Shown here in pieces: positions 21,326-22,925 of a DNA stretch of 22,925 nt. Position numbers and translations under genes: made by a program. The stretch lies in the NCBI GenBank assembly GCA_946183625.1, contig CAMHCL010000011.1, positions 1 to 22,925 of the forward strand. The letters run 5' to 3'. The first letter of the stretch is position 1; each line of letters begins with the position of its first letter. The notes under the pieces are model-generated. The model saw nothing but the letters and a program-made list of their open reading frames with translations, did not search any database and was not told the origin of the DNA. Source of the DNA: an uncultured Lachnospiraceae bacterium (GTDB lineage Bacteria; Bacillota; Clostridia; Lachnospirales; Lachnospiraceae).

Positions 21326-22925
21326 TTACTTCTCTATCTTCTTCTTGAAGACTGAGATAGATAAAGCAGGTACTGTAATAGTTATATAGTTTTCCCTTCC
21401 AGAAACCTTGCCGGCCTTGGACTGCTTAACAACCTTATTGTTATGGCCTTCTCCACCATACTTGGATGCATCACTGGAGAATATCTCCTTCCACTTTCCT
21501 TCTGTAGGAACAGCAAGCTTATAGTTCTTCACATCATTTGGAGTGAAGTTACAGATGATAAGAAGTGTATCCTTCTCATCCTTGCCCCTTCTCTCGAAAG
21601 AAAGAAGTGAACGATTTGCATCATTTGCATCTATCCATTCGAAACCATCTGCTGATGAATCAAGTTCATATAAAGCAGGCTCCTTCTTATAAAGCTTATT
21701 CAGATCCTTCACATAATTCTGAGTAATGGAATGAGCATCAAACTCAAACAGTGACCAGTCAATCTCAGAAGATTCGTTGAATTCGCTGAACTGAGCAAAC
21801 TCCTGTCCCATAAACAGAAGCTTCTTGCCCGGATGAGTGATCATATAACCATAGGCTGCTCTAAGGTTAGAGAACTTGTCCTCATAACCGCCCGGCATCT
21901 TCTCAATCATGGAACCCTTCTCATGAACAACCTCGTCATGGCTCAGTACTAAAATGAACTTCTCACTATAAGCATAAACCATGCTGAAGGTCAGATCATT
22001 ATGATGATACTTTCTATAAAGTGGATCCAGCTTCATGTATGACAGGAAGTCATTCATCCAGCCCATATTCCACTTAAAGTCAAATCCAAGTCCGCCTTCC
22101 TCAATAGGATGAGTGATCATCGGCCATGCAGTTGACTCCTCAGCGATCATCATAACTCCAGGGAACTTCTCATTCATCTTGGTATTGAGCTCCTTGATGA
22201 AAGCTACAGCCTCCAGATTCTCATTACCACCAAACTTGTTTGGTCTCCATTCGCCGCCCTGTCTGCCATAGTCCAGATAAAGCATAGATGCTACGGCATC
22301 CATACGTATACCATCTATATGATATTTATCTGCCCAATAAAGTGCATTTGCAACTAAGAAGTTACGCACTTCATTTCTGCCATAATCGAAGATATATGTT
22401 CCCCAATGAGGATGCTCGCCTCTAAGTGGATCTGCATTCTCATAAAGCGGAGTACCGTCGAAACGGCCAAGTCCATGTTCATCCTTAGGGAAATGTGCTG
22501 GAACCCAGTCCATAATAACTCCGAGTCCCTGCTCATGCATATAATCTACAAAATTCATGAAGTCTGTAGGGCTTCCATATCTGGATGTAGGAGCATAATA
22601 GCCTGTTACCTGATAACCCCAGGAAGGATCATATGGATGTTCCATAATAGGCATAAGCTCTACATGTGTATATCCCATCTCCTTCATATAAGCAGCCAGC
22701 TTACGTGCTATCTCCTTATAGTTCAGGAATTCTCTTCCATCATCAGGTCTCTTCCATGATCCCATGTGGACTTCATATATATTCATTGGACTCACTTCAT
22801 TATCAGTCTTGTTACGTGAATCCATCCATTTCTTATCATTCCATTTGTAATCTATCTTAGTTACCCTTGATGCATTTGCAGGACGAACCTCAGCTGTAAA
22901 TGCGTAAGGATCGCTCTTCATGAAT
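21326..22925 (-). CDS. glgB: 1,4-alpha-glucan (glycogen) branching enzyme, N-terminus cut by window edge
   Basis: A GH13 enzyme that cuts alpha-1,4-glucan chains and rejoins them in alpha-1,6 linkage during glycogen synthesis. 533 codons are in the window and the frame runs on past 22925 (the codon before the first Met reads Phe), so the gene is partial. The missing part is the rest of the N-terminal CBM48 region, whose end is seen in SDPYAFTAEVRPANASRV. The catalytic barrel has EVHMGSW, YTHVELMPIMEHPYDPSWGY, the nucleophile Asp in DGIRMDAVASMLYLDY, the acid/base Glu in MIAEESTAWP, and the third acid in LVLSHDEVVHEKGS. The C-terminal beta domain ends in ALSISVFKKK. No other glycogen gene is in the window. 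Confidence 0.96.
   Translation of the reverse strand, partial: FMKSDPYAFTAEVRPANASRVTKIDYKWNDKKWMDSRNKTDNEVSPMNIYEVHMGSWKRPDDGREFLNYKEIARKLAAYMKEMGYTHVELMPIMEHPYDPSWGYQVTGYYAPTSRYGSPTDFMNFVDYMHEQGLGVIMDWVPAHFPKDEHGLGRFDGTPLYENADPLRGEHPHWGTYIFDYGRNEVRNFLVANALYWADKYHIDGIRMDAVASMLYLDYGRQGGEWRPNKFGGNENLEAVAFIKELNTKMNEKFPGVMMIAEESTAWPMITHPIEEGGLGFDFKWNMGWMNDFLSYMKLDPLYRKYHHNDLTFSMVYAYSEKFILVLSHDEVVHEKGSMIEKMPGGYEDKFSNLRAAYGYMITHPGKKLLFMGQEFAQFSEFNESSEIDWSLFEFDAHSITQNYVKDLNKLYKKEPALYELDSSADGFEWIDANDANRSLLSFERRGKDEKDTLLIICNFTPNDVKNYKLAVPTEGKWKEIFSSDASKYGGEGHNNKVVKQSKAGKVSGRENYITITVPALSISVFKKKIEK

Overview
The window is one continuous block of minus-strand genes, read here from the right edge (22925) towards base 1. 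It looks like chromosomal DNA of a low-to-mid GC Clostridium-class Firmicute, most likely family Lachnospiraceae (inference). The basis is a comM-dprA-topA-codY run followed by a SwrB-like DUF6115-type gene, rpsB and tsf, plus CodY itself and strong AGGAGG-type ribosome binding sites. The genus cannot be named from the sequence alone. No tRNA, rRNA, CRISPR array, insertion sequence or phage gene was seen. No gene-free stretch exceeds about 200 bases.

Right part (22925-19041): a glycogen branching enzyme cut by the window edge, then two G3E/COG0523 (CobW-type) GTPases. The first has a CxCC motif and a long tandem His/Asp/Glu metal-binding repeat. The second is a GTPase fused to a YcgQ/DUF1980-like domain. 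A Zur-like palindrome overlaps the promoter of the pair, so a zinc (or other metal) homeostasis unit is the best reading.

Middle part (18969-8986): housekeeping genes comM, dprA, topA, codY, a DUF6115/SwrB-like membrane protein, a small MltG-like lipoprotein-sized protein, rpsB and tsf. In Bacillus and flagellated Lachnospiraceae the large fla/che operon lies between codY and the swrB-like gene. Here the two are 6 bases apart, which suggests that operon was lost. A textbook terminator closes rpsB-tsf.

Left part (8903-448): directly after that terminator a consensus promoter (TTGACA-17-TAAAAT) starts a tightly packed operon of eight or nine genes. In order they are a MATE transporter fused to a HATPase-like domain, an ATP-grasp ligase, a GT28/MurG-like glycosyltransferase, a radical SAM/SPASM enzyme, a type II thioesterase with a Cys nucleophile, a free-standing acyl/peptidyl carrier protein, an Ldh_2-family dehydrogenase and an M24 Xaa-Pro-type peptidase. 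There is no adenylation or condensation domain. This looks like an uncharacterised carrier-protein-based small-molecule pathway with its own exporter, in which the ATP-grasp enzyme probably charges or extends the substrate, by analogy with butirosin BtrJ/BtrI. It sits where pyrH, frr, uppS, cdsA, dxr and others usually follow tsf. The next gene is rimP (cut by the left edge), with its own promoter and a hairpin leader.

The functional calls rest on motifs read by eye. No database search or folding program was run.
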